The position numbers and the translations under genes were made by a program. Shown in pieces: positions 24,001-31,143 of a DNA stretch of 64,000 bases. Every line of letters starts with the position of its first letter. Position 1 is the first letter of the stretch. The stretch spans positions 124,001 through 188,000 of the forward strand of contig JASANG010002156.1 in NCBI GenBank assembly GCA_030248215.1, in the 5' to 3' direction. Origin of the DNA: Enoplolaimus lenunculus (Eukaryota; Nematoda; Enoplea; Enoplida; Thoracostomopsidae). The notes beneath the pieces are model-generated. The model searched no databases and was not told where the DNA came from. It saw only the letters and a list, made by a program, of their open reading frames with translations.

Positions 24001-24888
24001 GACTTATTACAGCAATATTTTGTGTTTTAATTTTATTGATCGAGCAAAAACAATCAAATATGACTTGCTTAAAGAGGTTGAGCTTCTGTACTGAAGAATT
24101 TCAAATCTGCTGCATTTAGAACAAACTCGATAATTTTTTATTTAACCGTTGTAAATATGTTTTATAGATTATTGATTTTTGTTGTTCGTAGGTTGCCGAG
24201 CGACGTGAAGCGTTGTATAATTCACAAAATCGTGGCATTTACATGTTTCGTGTCAGTCCAGATACTGTGGTCGATGCAACTATGGCCGGCGGACCGGCAC
24301 GCTACATAAATCATTCGTGTGATCCAAATTGTGTCGCTGAAATTTTAAATTTCGATAAAGATTATAAAATTTTAATTCTCGCAAATCGACCGATTTCCCG
24401 CGGCGAAGAGGTGAGTGTCATGGTGTGACAGATATTCGGTGGCATCCTGGTGAGTAAGACAAGAACTCATTAGAGCACAATGTGAAAGTTCCTCCCTATT
24501 TTTATAAATATTATTGTTAATTTGAATACATCTGCGTTTCAAGTTGTGTCGCTGAAATTTCAAATTTTAATAAAAGGTTATAAATTTTTGAAAATTGCTA
24601 ACTGAACTGATCTATTTTTCATGACGAAACGGTAAATACCCCTGTTTCAATTACACCAAGCACTGGACAGTTGTTTTGGTCCAGTGTAGGTTGAAAACAC
24701 ATTAAACAAGTTATTGCCCTCTGCTAAATTTAGAAAAAAATGTGTTATAAATTTTTACGAAATCTCGACTAGTTGTGTTGTGTTTTGTTTTTCAGCTGAC
24801 ATACGACTATCAGTTTGACTTTGAAGAGGACCAAAACAAAATTCCATGCCTTTGCGGTGCTCCAAATTGTCGAAAATGGATGAATTAA
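1..24888 (+). CDS. KMT2C/D: KMT2C/D-type histone H3K4 methyltransferase, 3' part of a multi-exon gene
   Basis: This gene encodes the catalytic C-terminal part of an MLL3/4 (Trithorax-related) methyltransferase, the enhancer H3K4 monomethylase of COMPASS-like complexes, acting in the nucleus. Joined by splice phase, the exons give two HMG boxes, polyGln and polyAsn runs, the KMT2 coiled coil, a Cys pair plus FCNQKC, an extended PHD finger, FYRN, FYRC, a Win motif (GAARCEP), SET and post-SET, ending KWMN-stop. This is the KMT2C/D domain order; KMT2A/B differ. In flies the HMG part sits in a separate gene (Lpt), but here it is joined to SET. The 5' end, with the N-terminal PHD clusters, lies outside the window. 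Most introns have GT-AG ends and compatible phases; only the 8059-10877 interval is uncertain. Family assignment is very secure; orthology to C versus D cannot be resolved in an invertebrate. Confidence 0.95.
748..925. repeat. dispersed intronic repeat, copy 1
   Basis: This first-intron stretch aligns with 13600-13870 over most of its length. Shared words include GAAACACCT, TTTGTGTTTG, CAGTTGGAACA and CAGTTTTAAT. Two diverged copies in introns of one gene suggest an old non-autonomous transposon; no clear end repeats are seen. Confidence 0.55.
938..2067 (+). CDS. KMT2C/D: KMT2C/D exon with two HMG boxes and polyGln
   Basis: The acceptor is TTTAAG|AG and the donor GAAAAG|GTAAGT, phase 0 out. 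The exon encodes two copies of an HMG box of about 70 residues (DNA about 1152-1380 and 1750-1980). Both have the core [15 protein letters not shown] and end ARENYAAF, which aligns with the KMT2D box (PVLYTNVNFPNL to ARDNRAA). About 61 of 70 residues agree between the copies. Between and around them are Gln-rich runs holding three near-copies of a QQMLQQQ segment. HMG boxes bind DNA or histone H4 tails in this family. Two boxes are unusual, because mammalian KMT2C and D each have one. Confidence 0.92.
2382..2984 (+). CDS. KMT2C/D: KMT2C/D exon, long polyGln
   Basis: The acceptor GGGGCAG|ACA and donor CTTGAA|GTAAGT give 201 codons, phase 0 in and out. A tract of about 60 Gln residues, mostly from (CAA)n with CAG runs at its edges, fills the middle. 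The pure CAA core suggests slippage and length variation. No domain is visible. Confidence 0.85.
3535..4917 (+). CDS. KMT2C/D: KMT2C/D exon with conserved coiled coil and polyAsn
   Basis: The acceptor TTTTCAG|CAAATG and donor TTTAT|GTAAGT give 461 codons, phase 0 in and out. The first 70 residues (from [19 protein letters not shown]) form a charged coiled coil. It resembles the KMT2C/D segment with repeated Lys/Gln heptads that lies N-terminal to the second PHD region. The rest is acidic, Ser-rich disordered sequence. An Asn tract near 4495-4560 comes from AAC codons, the same trinucleotide as the CAA runs read in another frame. Confidence 0.88.
4950..5174. mobile_element. MITE with CCGG-rich terminal inverted repeats
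   Basis: The element begins CAGGGAGCAACCGGAATT and ends with the inverse of CAGGGTGCAACCGGAATT, about 18 bp of terminal inverted repeat. The interior repeats TTCCGGTTCCGG words. It is 225 bp with no ORF, so non-autonomous. It begins 33 bases after the donor of the coiled-coil exon. A close relative is at 12545-12962. Confidence 0.75.
6093..6429. mobile_element. probable MITE
   Basis: It starts near CAGCGCGCGTCTGATACCA and ends near GCCGATTAATCAGCGCTTC. The ends are imperfectly inverted, and GATGCCGAT and GACGCCGAT words mirror each other inside. Boundaries are approximate. Confidence 0.4.
6598..6696 (+). CDS. KMT2C/D: KMT2C/D short exon
   Basis: Bases follow ATATTGCAG and end at TCTAAA|GTCAGT, giving 33 in-frame codons starting [10 protein letters not shown]. 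Phase 0 on both sides fits its neighbours. No domain is visible; splice sites and phase are the only support. Confidence 0.6.
7295..7343 (+). CDS. KMT2C/D: KMT2C/D short exon
   Basis: A 49-base exon lies between TTGTTTCAG and ATG|GTAGGT. It encodes [16 protein letters not shown] plus one base. Phase 0 in and 1 out match the exons on either side. Confidence 0.65.
7480..8058 (+). CDS. KMT2C/D: KMT2C/D exon, basic disordered segment
   Basis: The acceptor is TTGATTTAG|TC and the donor ACCAG|GTGAGT. It encodes 193 residues with a Lys/Arg-rich patch (HKQRNRKST) and a second basic cluster (YRQEKRKQ). No known domain is seen. The strong donor leaves phase 1. Confidence 0.8.
8431..8513. repeat. (ATT)n microsatellite
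   Basis: ATT triplets run for about 80 bases with two short interruptions, within an intron of the KMT2C/D gene. Confidence 0.9.
8576..8706 (+). CDS. candidate KMT2C/D exon
   Basis: A 131-base stretch lies between TTCATTCACCAG and CAATTG|GTTAGT. Its length converts phase 1 to phase 0, which is what the gap between the confident exons needs. GTTAGT is also the donor of two confident exons of this gene. Against it, the phase-correct translation (starting [12 protein letters not shown]) matches nothing I recognise, and another frame of the same stretch reads as a more usual protein (starting [10 protein letters not shown]). Treat it as a hypothesis. Confidence 0.35.
10878..11292 (+). CDS. KMT2C/D: KMT2C/D exon, second long polyGln
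   Basis: The acceptor CATTTTAG|CCTCAG and donor GATAAAG|GTACGT leave phase 1. It encodes an Asn/Ser-rich lead, about 45 mostly Gln residues from CAG and CAA codons, then a moderately complex tail ([18 protein letters not shown]). A start a few codons later (at TCAATG) would also fit the phase. Confidence 0.8.
12050..12318 (+). CDS. KMT2C/D: KMT2C/D exon with CRHC zinc-ligand pair
   Basis: The exon lies between TTGTTACAG and ATATGG|GTTAGT. Its first two bases complete GAT with the preceding G. It encodes [19 protein letters not shown]. The CxxC pair plus FCNQKC in the next exon resembles the small Cys-rich module found before the extended PHD finger in KMT2C/D, where the vertebrate text reads FCS-NC-F. 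Confidence 0.85.
12545..12962. mobile_element. MITE related to the 4950-5174 element
   Basis: It shares the AACCGGAATTCTGGTTCCGG start, the internal AGATTGCGCTTC segment and the GGTTCCGGT..AATTGTAATT end. It is about 190 bp longer than the copy at 4950. The ends read GCGCCC and GCGCCCTG in inverted orientation. Confidence 0.65.
13151..13240 (+). CDS. KMT2C/D: KMT2C/D exon with FCNQKC motif
   Basis: Thirty codons lie between CCATTGCAG and [32 protein letters not shown] and ten more. The Cys pair completes the zinc module begun in the previous exon. Confidence 0.85.
13600..13870. repeat. dispersed intronic repeat, copy 2
   Basis: This is the second copy of the family at 748-925, in the intron between the FCNQKC exon and the next. 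It is flanked by TTCGGATTCG-type words at both ends, which may be remnants of terminal repeats. Confidence 0.5.
14225..14545 (+). CDS. KMT2C/D: KMT2C/D exon
   Basis: An exon of 107 codons lies between TTGTGCAG and TCTCAG|GTAATA, phase 0 in and out. It is a mixed-composition linker ([20 protein letters not shown] and onward) with no domain I can name. Confidence 0.8.
14961..15068 (+). CDS. KMT2C/D: KMT2C/D exon before the ePHD finger
   Basis: Using the acceptor AATATTATAG|GCTG gives 36 codons in phase 0: [20 protein letters not shown] and more, ending RPDPIQ. This basic Trp-rich stretch resembles the segment just before the extended PHD finger in fly Trr and human KMT2C. An upstream acceptor (TTCAG|AAT) shifts the frame and breaks the phase, so I rejected it. 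The donor is TTCAG|GTAAAC. Confidence 0.82.
15588..15691 (+). CDS. KMT2C/D: KMT2C/D exon, start of extended PHD finger
   Basis: The exon lies between GTATTTCAG and GGCAG|GTTGGT. It encodes [20 protein letters not shown] and then [14 protein letters not shown], the first zinc-ligand pair of the extended PHD finger (family text CLFC-GDG-DGPARLL). Two leftover bases (AG) join the next exon to give Arg. Confidence 0.93.
17814..18127. mobile_element. probable MITE rich in TTACTTAAG
   Basis: The left end (GAGTTTCTAAAACCTTACTTAAG) is mirrored by the right end, whose complement reads CTTCTGAAACCCTACTCAAGT. TTACTTAAG is repeated at the left end. It lies in the long intron before the ePHD core exon. 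Confidence 0.5.
18441..18687 (+). CDS. KMT2C/D: KMT2C/D exon, core of extended PHD finger
   Basis: It encodes [20 protein letters not shown] and onward, with CSVC, C-x5-C and HFPCAV, ending FFKDK. This is the characteristic KMT2C/D ePHD text (WVHLNCALWS to FKDK). The domain reads nucleosomes or histone H4. The acceptor is AATTGCAG and the donor GATAAG|GTAAGC. Confidence 0.95.
19214..19326 (+). CDS. KMT2C/D: KMT2C/D exon, end of ePHD and lead into FYRN
   Basis: It starts TVVCPNH, the last ligands of the ePHD finger, and runs to [20 protein letters not shown], matching the family text RRVYVQRDEVRQIA. The donor AA|GTGAGT leaves phase 2. Confidence 0.94.
20083..20206 (+). CDS. KMT2C/D: KMT2C/D exon, FYRN domain
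   Basis: It encodes [20 protein letters not shown] and FHNYHFVYP, nearly the vertebrate FYRN text (VGSLIFHTIGQLLP). FYRN and FYRC fold together into one module. The acceptor is TTTTCTAG and the donor TATCCG|GTTAGT. Confidence 0.95.
20669..20834 (+). CDS. KMT2C/D: KMT2C/D exon, FYRN to FYRC
   Basis: It starts [20 protein letters not shown], matching the ASRLYWSTRYANRRCRY segment at the FYRN to FYRC junction. The acceptor is GGTTTTCAG and the donor AAAG|GTAATT, phase 1 out. Confidence 0.93.
20980..21083. repeat. (TTG)n microsatellite
   Basis: About 100 bases of TTG with one ATG interruption, ending in a short GT run, lie in an intron of the KMT2C/D gene. It is the complement of the CAA triplet that codes for Gln in the exons. 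Confidence 0.95.
21545..21729. repeat. (TTTG/TTGG/TCTG)n tetranucleotide microsatellite
   Basis: About 185 bases of GGTT, TTTG and TCTG tetramers lie in the intron before the FYRC exon. It gives spurious long frames on both strands. Confidence 0.93.
21837..21973 (+). CDS. KMT2C/D: KMT2C/D exon, FYRC domain
   Basis: It encodes [20 protein letters not shown], then [18 protein letters not shown], matching the family text VWDKILEP to GEDLFGLTVSAVARIAESL. The first two bases complete GCA with the previous exon. The donor is GAATCG|GTAAGG. Confidence 0.94.
22375..22505 (+). CDS. KMT2C/D: KMT2C/D exon with Win motif
   Basis: It encodes [20 protein letters not shown], then [23 protein letters not shown] is the Win motif whose Arg inserts into WDR5 to assemble the methyltransferase core; vertebrate KMT2D has GCARSEP. 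The donor AAATT|GTACGT leaves phase 2. Confidence 0.93.
22603..22703. mobile_element. short MITE with CGTAGCCAGG ends
   Basis: It starts GCCGTAGCCAGG and ends CCTGGCTACGCTC, about 10 bp of terminal inverted repeat around 100 bp. The GTAGCCAGG terminus is common in animal MITEs. A relative lies at 57183-57324. Confidence 0.65.
23202..23388 (+). CDS. KMT2C/D: KMT2C/D exon before SET
   Basis: It encodes [20 protein letters not shown] and onward to SQYRRKC-like text and [11 protein letters not shown], matching SSQYRRMKTEWKSNVYLARSRIQ of KMT2C/D. The acceptor is TTTCTAG and the donor ATTCAG|GTAATG. Confidence 0.93.
23769..23849 (+). CDS. KMT2C/D: KMT2C/D exon, SET part 1
   Basis: It encodes [20 protein letters not shown] and GQTIRNE. 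The GLGLFA turn contacts S-adenosylmethionine and EYIG is a conserved SET strand. It has 27 codons, phase 0 in and out. Confidence 0.96.
24192..24410 (+). CDS. KMT2C/D: KMT2C/D exon, SET core
   Basis: It carries [20 protein letters not shown], then [14 protein letters not shown], the NHSC motif of the cofactor and catalytic site, and ends ISRGEE. All expected SET residues here are present, so the enzyme should be active. The acceptor is GTTCGTAG and the donor GAAGAG|GTGAGT. Confidence 0.97.
24796..24888 (+). CDS. KMT2C/D: KMT2C/D last exon, SET end and post-SET
   Basis: It encodes [20 protein letters not shown] and [10 protein letters not shown], then TAA. The YDY motif includes the catalytic Tyr region. 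CLCG-x4-C supplies the post-SET zinc ligands, joined by the SET NHSC cysteine. It ends exactly where KMT2C/D proteins end. Confidence 0.97.
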   Translation: MTYDYQFDFEEDQNKIPCLCGAPNCRKWMN

Positions 24889-26952
24889 CTTCATTGTGGT
24901 TAGGATGGTTTACTGAAGACTGACGACAAGCGAATCGTACCATTTAGGAATGGCGACCGACGACATTAATGTTGGTTATTCACTTGGTATCGCTTAGGAC
25001 ACATCTGCAATTTTGTTTAAATGCGAGATATTTTATGAAGTTATAGCAAAGGATATTTTAGACGTGATTTGGTTTGCCGATTCGAAAGTGAGGATGGTCC
25101 GCGATGCTTTGCACCGGTGTATTTGTTCTCTGGCAGCAAACGGCAGCAAGTTTTTACGTTTAAATGGTTTGCATATTTCTCCAACGTGTGTGCCAAATGT
25201 ATAGAGATTATTGAACTTCAATTAAATATACAAAGCGAAAAGTTGGTGCGAGAAGAAGTTTCTCGGAGTTGGGCTTAAATAGATGTAAGCAGTAGATATA
25301 TAGGAAGAAGGTTCTGGAACACGATCAAAATTCATTAACATTTTTCCTTGTAAGGAATTGTTGTATTTTATTTTTCAAATAATTTTCTATCTTATGGTGT
25401 CTGTGCCGTTACGAACTAAATTAAAAAAATAATATTTAATAGAAATGAAACCTTAATGCTGTTCCAAAAGTGCACTTCCTGTATATGCTGACGTTGAGTT
25501 GAAGCTATTGAAATACATAGCTCCAAGTACGCTTGGGATGTGGTGGTGTAGTGGAAACTGGACTCGCGAAACGAGCGGCGATTTTTGGCTGTCGACAAGT
25601 TGTGGTGCTGACGGCTTCTTTGGGACAGCTTTGCAAATGATGTGGGTAACGCTGCATTTGTCAGTAGATGACTTGTTTTTGGTTTACACTGTTGAGCGTT
25701 GTTTATTAGAAGCGGATCTCAGTGTATATCTGAAGGAAGGGTGTTGACAAGGGAGCGTATGCAGGTGATTTAATCTCTCCAAAATTCAAAGTATAATACT
25801 CGAAAATACGCTTTGAATGTAACATATATACTGCAAGGAAATTTTGCCGGGTAGCAACATTATTGGATTAGGATACACAACGGAAAAGGCTTAGATTAGA
25901 TACGTTTTGGGGTTTCAAATAAAACTGGACTTTTGTGCACTGTTAATCCCTAATTTAAAATCAACGCTTAGAAACTGGCTAAGGCTTAGGTAAAGGCTTA
26001 ATCAAAGTTTTCGGCTTAGGCTCCGGTAAGCAATTTTCGAAACCTAAGCCTGACAGCCAAGCGATTTATGTATTTATGTTTGGCGTCTTGCTTTTATTTT
26101 GTTTCTGTCTTGCATCTGATACTATGTTATTGATTGGTATTGTGTTTTGTTTGATTTGTGCGTATAAAGACTGATTATTTTATTATTTTGTTATTACTGC
26201 GTTGCGAAAGTCTGATGAATTATTGTACAGATTATTGCAAATTATATATATATGCTATTATGAACGTTATATGGATGAATATATACGTATCTATTTTGTT
26301 GTGTACTGACAATAATGTTTACTTGTTTGCTGTAATTTTTCATGCGTTTGTCTGGTTTATAGTTTGGTGTTTGTGTTTTTTTGTAGTTGCATTCTTTTGT
26401 AAGTGAGTAGGTATACTAATTTTTTTGTTTTATAAATGCCTCGAAGGTTGTTCAACGAAAGACTGAGTCAGTTTATGTTTATATTAAGGCCTGAGGCGTG
26501 TATTCTTTGCGCAGAACGCGACAATTCTACAACTGCCCGAAATTGATTTTTCTTGCTAAGAGAACGGAAAATATTTTAAGCTTTATTGACCAAGGCATCG
26601 ATTTTACGCGTTGTTCGCTGGAAGTTTTATCCACAGCTCAGCGATGTGTTGAAAAGGAAAAAAGTTGAGTGAAATTTTCACCTATTTTTGTCTCACGGCG
26701 ATGTTCTAAATTTTCAACGTTTGGCATAACCTTGGCTTTATTTTAGACGTGTGCGTAGGCTTTGGCGTGGGTTTAGTCTTGGTCTTAAGCTTGTGAGGAG
26801 CAAATATTCATGTGCGGGGATTATCTGAAGGGCTGACTGACATGGGTCCCAGTTATTCCAATTCATACTCGTTTTTGTCACATAGAGACGTCACCTTATT
26901 TGAATGTGAATCGTCGTTGAGTTTTTCCGTTATCCTCCATCCAGCCGGTGTT
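24889..26952 (+). other. KMT2C/D 3' UTR and gene-free DNA
   Basis: No convincing gene is seen. The first part must be the 3' UTR. The only clear AATAAA I found on this strand in reach is at 25918-25923, about 1 kb after the stop, so the true end of the transcript is uncertain. Scattered TTAGGC-like words occur near 25975-26050 and 26745-26795. Confidence 0.5.
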
Positions 26953-27476
26953 GGCTGAAATCGACCCAGAATATAGAGCCGAGTTGAATATTGTTAAATT
27001 TCCCGACTGAAATCGACGCAGAATATAGAGCCGAGTCGAATATTGTTAAATTTCCCGGCTGAAATCGACGCAGAATATAGAGCCGAGTCGAATATTGTTA
27101 AATTTCCCGGCTGAAATCGACGCAGAATATAGATCCGAGTCGAATATTGTTAAATTTCCCGGCTGAAATCGACGCAGAATATAGATCCGAGTCGAATATT
27201 GTTAAATTTCCCGGCTGAAATCGACGCAGAATATAGATCCGAGTCGAATATTGTTAAATTTCCCGGCTGAAATCGACGCAGAATATAGAGCCGAGTCGAA
27301 TATTGTTAAATTTCCCGGCTGAAATCGACGCAGAATATAGATCCGAGTCGAATATTGTTAAATTTCCCGGCTGAAATCGACGCAGAATATAGATCCGAGT
27401 CGAATATTGTTAAATTTCCCGGTTGAAATCGACGCAGAATACCTATAGCGCCGAGTTGAATATTGTTAAATTTCCC
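26953..27476. repeat. 52-bp satellite, 10 copies
   Basis: Ten head-to-tail copies of a unit start GGCTGAAATCGACGCAGAAT and end TTAAATTTCCC. Copies differ mainly at single positions (ATAGATCC or ATAGAGCC), and the last has a 4-base insertion. Each unit carries ATCGACGCAG and CGAGTCGAATATT words with short internal dyads. Confidence 0.97.
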
Positions 27477-27890
27477 GCAATTAGATGGCGGATTAACGAG
27501 TTATAGTCAAATAAATTTGCGGTGCGGTGCGACATGCGACTCTTGTACATTTTACTCGCAAGCCCAAGCTCAAATTTAAGCTTTTGGCCCAAGCCTAAGC
27601 ATAAGCCACCAAATCGCAAGCGTAACTCCAAGCGTGAGTTATGCCATATTCTGAGATGATGAGGACGCGTCCAAGAATCGATGCCGCAAGCACGTAATGA
27701 ATGATAAGTTTGAAATAATTGAACGCTGTATGTACAAAAATGCTTTGACACGTTAAGTTCAGCTTGTTTTTTTGTATTTTAGCAGTTTTGTGTTGTATGT
27801 AGTTCGCTTGTTTTATGGCTTGGGTCAATTGCGTATAGTTTGTGATTTTTAATTTTCTCTTTCTCGCCTATTTATGTGTGTGGTTGTCTG

Positions 27891-28050
27891 TTATAACGGT
27901 GGAAGAACAGGGGCGTATGCGGTTATAACGGTAGAAGAACAGGGGTGTATGCTGTTATAACGGTAGAAGAACAGGGGTGTATGCTGTTATAACGGTAGAA
28001 GAACGGAGGTGTATGCTGTTATAACGGTGGAAGTATTGTGGCGTATGCAA
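27891..28050. repeat. 32-bp minisatellite, 5 copies
   Basis: Five tandem units start TTATAACGGTAGAAGAACAG and end GGTGTATGCTG. The outer copies are the most diverged, as expected for unequal exchange. Confidence 0.95.
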
Positions 28051-28280
28051 GTGGAGAGAATGAACACAAAGAAATATCCCTTCCCGAAATTCTATAAAGG
28101 CATAATAAAGCACTTTAAAACAGGCTTTAGACTTAGAATCTAATTCCTAGAAGTCATTAGTTTTTTTAATGGATGCAATGGCCATGGTCCTTGCTTGTTA
28201 AAAAATATTGTGATTTTAATTGCTTTGGAAGTCGAATAAAATCGCTATGATTTTCGAATTGAATTTTTAGGCAAGTAATT

Positions 28281-28394
28281 CTAAGTTAAACAGTAGCATG
28301 TAGAAGCCTTGACGAAAAGATTGCTACGAATGCGGTGGGGCTCGAAGCGACGACGTTGGTCCGCTGCTCGAACCACTGAGCAATGGAGCCATGC
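28281..28394 (-). mobile_element. tRNA-derived SINE, copy 1
   Basis: Read on the minus strand, the head (28394 to about 28331) has a tRNA-like A box and D arm: GCTC-AGTGGTTC-GAGC is a perfect 4-bp stem. A B-box-like GCTTCGAGCCCC follows. A body matching copy 2 comes next (GCGGTGG, CGAAAA, AAGTTA words). Pol III promoter structure plus a shared body indicates a SINE rather than a tRNA gene. Confidence 0.6.
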
Positions 28395-28530
28395 ACACTT
28401 TTCGGTACAATGGCTCTTCTATATACCGTAAGTTTAGTATACTACAAGATACGTATACGAATACACTCCGAAAGCATAATGAGTTGGAGAGCGTTTGTTA
28501 CGTTTCCGAACCGATTCCGTTACGTAATTT

Positions 28531-28651
28531 TAAGTTAGCAGTACCGTATAGAGCCTATCACGAAAATTTTGCTGTGGATGCGGTGGCGCTCGAACCGGCG
28601 GCCTACCGATTACCAGTCAGCTACGTTTGCCACTGAGCTACCTAGAAATGC
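28531..28651 (-). mobile_element. tRNA-derived SINE, copy 2
   Basis: On the minus strand from 28650 it reads GGTAGCTCAGTGGC (A box), a possible anticodon loop CTGGTAA, and GGTTCGAGCGCC (B box). It then shares the copy 1 body. The head resembles tRNA-Thr(GGT), but pairing in the T arm is poor. The copies lie 140 bp apart in the same orientation. Confidence 0.65.
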
Positions 28652-28862
28652 AAAGTGATAAGTTTTAAAATTGTGTTACTGGAATAACTGATAATCGGCA
28701 TATAGGGTTTACAGATTCGAAATTAGTGTGTTTATGTTAAATATACGTTAGTAATTTGATGGTTACTGTGGGTATACGTGGTGTAGCGTATGGTGCAGAG
28801 TGTGTAATGTTAAAACACGTACATACTGGTGCACATATACCACCAGAGGAAATTATGATATC

Positions 28863-28934
28863 GGCTGCGTGGTGTAATGGGTACCGCGCTTGACTCGCGA
28901 GCGAGAGGTCCGAGGTTAAATTCTCGGCGTGGCC
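28863..28934 (+). tRNA. tRNA-Ala(CGC)-like sequence, probably a pseudogene or SINE head
   Basis: The 72 bases fold with a 7-bp acceptor stem (GGCTGCG with CGTGGCC, two wobbles), a 3-bp D stem, and an anticodon arm CTTGA-CTCGCGA-GCGAG with loop anticodon CGC. The T arm is poor: the loop lacks the TTCRA core and pairs best with an 8-base loop. I therefore doubt a working tRNA. The two minus-strand SINEs just upstream suggest a third, unrelated tRNA-derived element. Confidence 0.45.
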
Positions 28935-29754
28935 ATATCATTTCGGAGAATGGGGTCGTCCCGACCGTGCAGTTCTGACAGTTACGTTCGTTTTGGCGAG
29001 GATTGTCTGTCGAGATAGAAATTTCTGCTTGTAAGCATGCTTTTATTTAGATATACACACACAAGTTTGATATGTATATATAACAGCGATGTTTTGTTTT
29101 TTGGCTATATGTGTATTTTTTATGAAAATTTAGCTGTTTGGGCTGAAATTAGAAGATTTCAGTATGCACAGACGTGTAACAAGATTGGCTGTAATCCGTA
29201 ATTCAATGTGATGAGTACACTTTCTGTGTGAATATTTTGGTTTAAATTGAGTAGTTTTCAAAGGCTTAGGATTAGACTTAGTGCGCGAGCCGTTATAATT
29301 AACATGAGCAACTTTGTTGTAGTATTTTAGTGTAAATTAAATTCAAGTGACCATAATCAAATGATTGTCCAAACAAACGATAGCAGTTGCAAACTTGATT
29401 TTTGTAGCGTTTTGTTTGTTGAAACAGCCGGAAATACATATTATATCATATACTGTATTAAATTTATGCCTAAAGAGTTCTTGAGCGAAACTATATACGT
29501 AAATAGCAGTATAACATCGCAATATTGCTTAATCGCAGGGTACAACCGGAGGTAAAAACCGGAACCGGATGTTGACAAAATTTGCCGGATCGCAAACCAT
29601 AGCCTCAAGTGAAGCAAAATCGGGTGCCCAAATCACGTATCCCTATTTAGCAGGGTGTAAACCGATAGTAAAAACAACGGAAACGGGCACGAATAGTGAC
29701 CAAAATAACGGAAAATGTATATTGACGTATACAAGTTTCGGACAATGTAAAGAA

Positions 29755-29895
29755 CAGGGGCGAACAGTATTTTAAGCATATTAGTTAGCCTGAGCATAAG
29801 ACTGAGCGTATTCCTAAGCCTAAGCCAAGCAAGAAAATTAGTCTAAATTTTAAGCTTACTCTTTTCTAGTCCAACAGAAAAACGTTCCGCCCCTG
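29755..29895. mobile_element. MITE carrying telomere-like hexamers
   Basis: The ends are CAGGGGCGAACAGTA and the inverse of CAGGGGCGGAACGTT. The 141-bp interior is made of CCTAAGCCTAAGCC-type words, degenerate CTAAGC hexamers. Relatives are at 36677-37340 and 42781-42899. Confidence 0.65.
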
Positions 29896-30064
29896 ATCTT
29901 TGCATGGGCCCAAGTTTCGTAAATGTTTTATTTTTCTGCCGCCACAATTGAGGCTTGCCAATTTTCACCGCGGTTTGTAGAATTTAAAAAATATAGCGGA
30001 GCACCGAAATTTTTAATATTTTGGATGAATTTCGTGATTTTCAGTTTATGTTGAATATATCACT

Positions 30065-30310
30065 ACACGTCATGGTGCAAAAGGTGGTGAAAATACCGGC
30101 GCCGGAGGTCAACTTATTGTTTTTTCCGGAGCCAGACATGAAGCCGGAGTCGCGGGGAAATCAAATAGTTAAAATGATGTTAAATTTGCTAATTTTAGCA
30201 AATATTTTTAAAGCGATGTTTAATTATATGAACACGATAGTGTTCATATATATGGTTCGCGCTTCTCAAGTGCGTATTTTCAGTTTAGTTTGCATGTTGA
30301 TACTCAAGTA
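30065..30310. mobile_element. partial CCGG-rich dispersed element
   Basis: GGTGGTGAAAATACCGGCGCCGG and the next 100 bases match the left half of the copy at 58487-58827. The matching right half lies at about 33690-33870, beyond the minisatellite and foldback element. They may be the two ends of one copy split by later insertions. Confidence 0.45.
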
Positions 30311-30549
30311 AATATCAGACCTATTTCGTTTAAATTTTTTACACTGGTATCCTGGTCTGTCGGGAATATTGTGCCAAAGGATTTGCCAAACAAGCGTGGC
30401 CCTCAGTAGTTACTGTCAAAAAACTCCCTACAGAATGCACGAAATTTTCCATTTTGGTTCAGCACTTTTTACCCGTTAGCTAAGTAATTTTATACGATTA
30501 TATATAACTCTATAGGTACACTTTATCGGGCTTTCCGGTCGGGTTCATC

Positions 30550-31143
30550 CGAACGGTTGGTTTTACCCCAATGGTTGGTTTCACCCCAACGGTTGGTTTC
30601 ACCCCGACGGTTGGTTTCACCCCAACGGTTGGTTTCACCCCAACGGTTGGTTTCACCCCAACGGTTGGTTTCACCCCAACGGTTGGTTTTACCCCAACGG
30701 TTGGTTTTACCCCAACGGTTGGTTTCACCCCAACGGTTGGTTTCACTCCAGCGGTTGGTTTCACCGAACGGTTGGTTCACCCCAACGATTGGTTTCACCC
30801 CAACGCTTGGTTTCACTCCACCGGTTGGTTTACCTCAACAGATGGTTTCACCCCAACGGTTTAATTTACCCCAACGGTTGGTTTTATCACCGGTTACTTT
30901 CACCCCAACGGTTAGTTTCATCCCAACGGTTCGTTTCACCCCGACGGTTGATTTCACCCCAACGGTTGGTTTCACCCCAACGGCTGGTTTCACCCCAACG
31001 GCTGGTTTTACCCCAATGGTTGGTATCACCCCAACGGTTGGTTTCAACCCAACGGTTGGTTTCACCCCAACGGTTGGTTTCACCCCAACGGTTGGTTCCA
31101 CCCCATCGGTTGGTTTTACCCCAACGGTTGGTTTCACCCCAAC
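30550..31143. repeat. 18-bp minisatellite, about 33 units
   Basis: The unit is GGTTGGTTTCACCCCAAC. Because 18 is a multiple of 3 and the unit lacks stops in most frames, long open frames appear on both strands. They read as hexapeptide repeats such as GVKPTV or TNRWGE. Units from about 30770 to 30930 are more diverged and divide the array into two cleaner blocks. No splice sites, start context or flanking coding signal is visible, so I treat it as non-coding. Confidence 0.95.

Noticed and set aside
26953-28050. CRISPR-like array
   Set aside because: The repeats are directly contiguous without unique spacers, in an animal genome; they are satellites.
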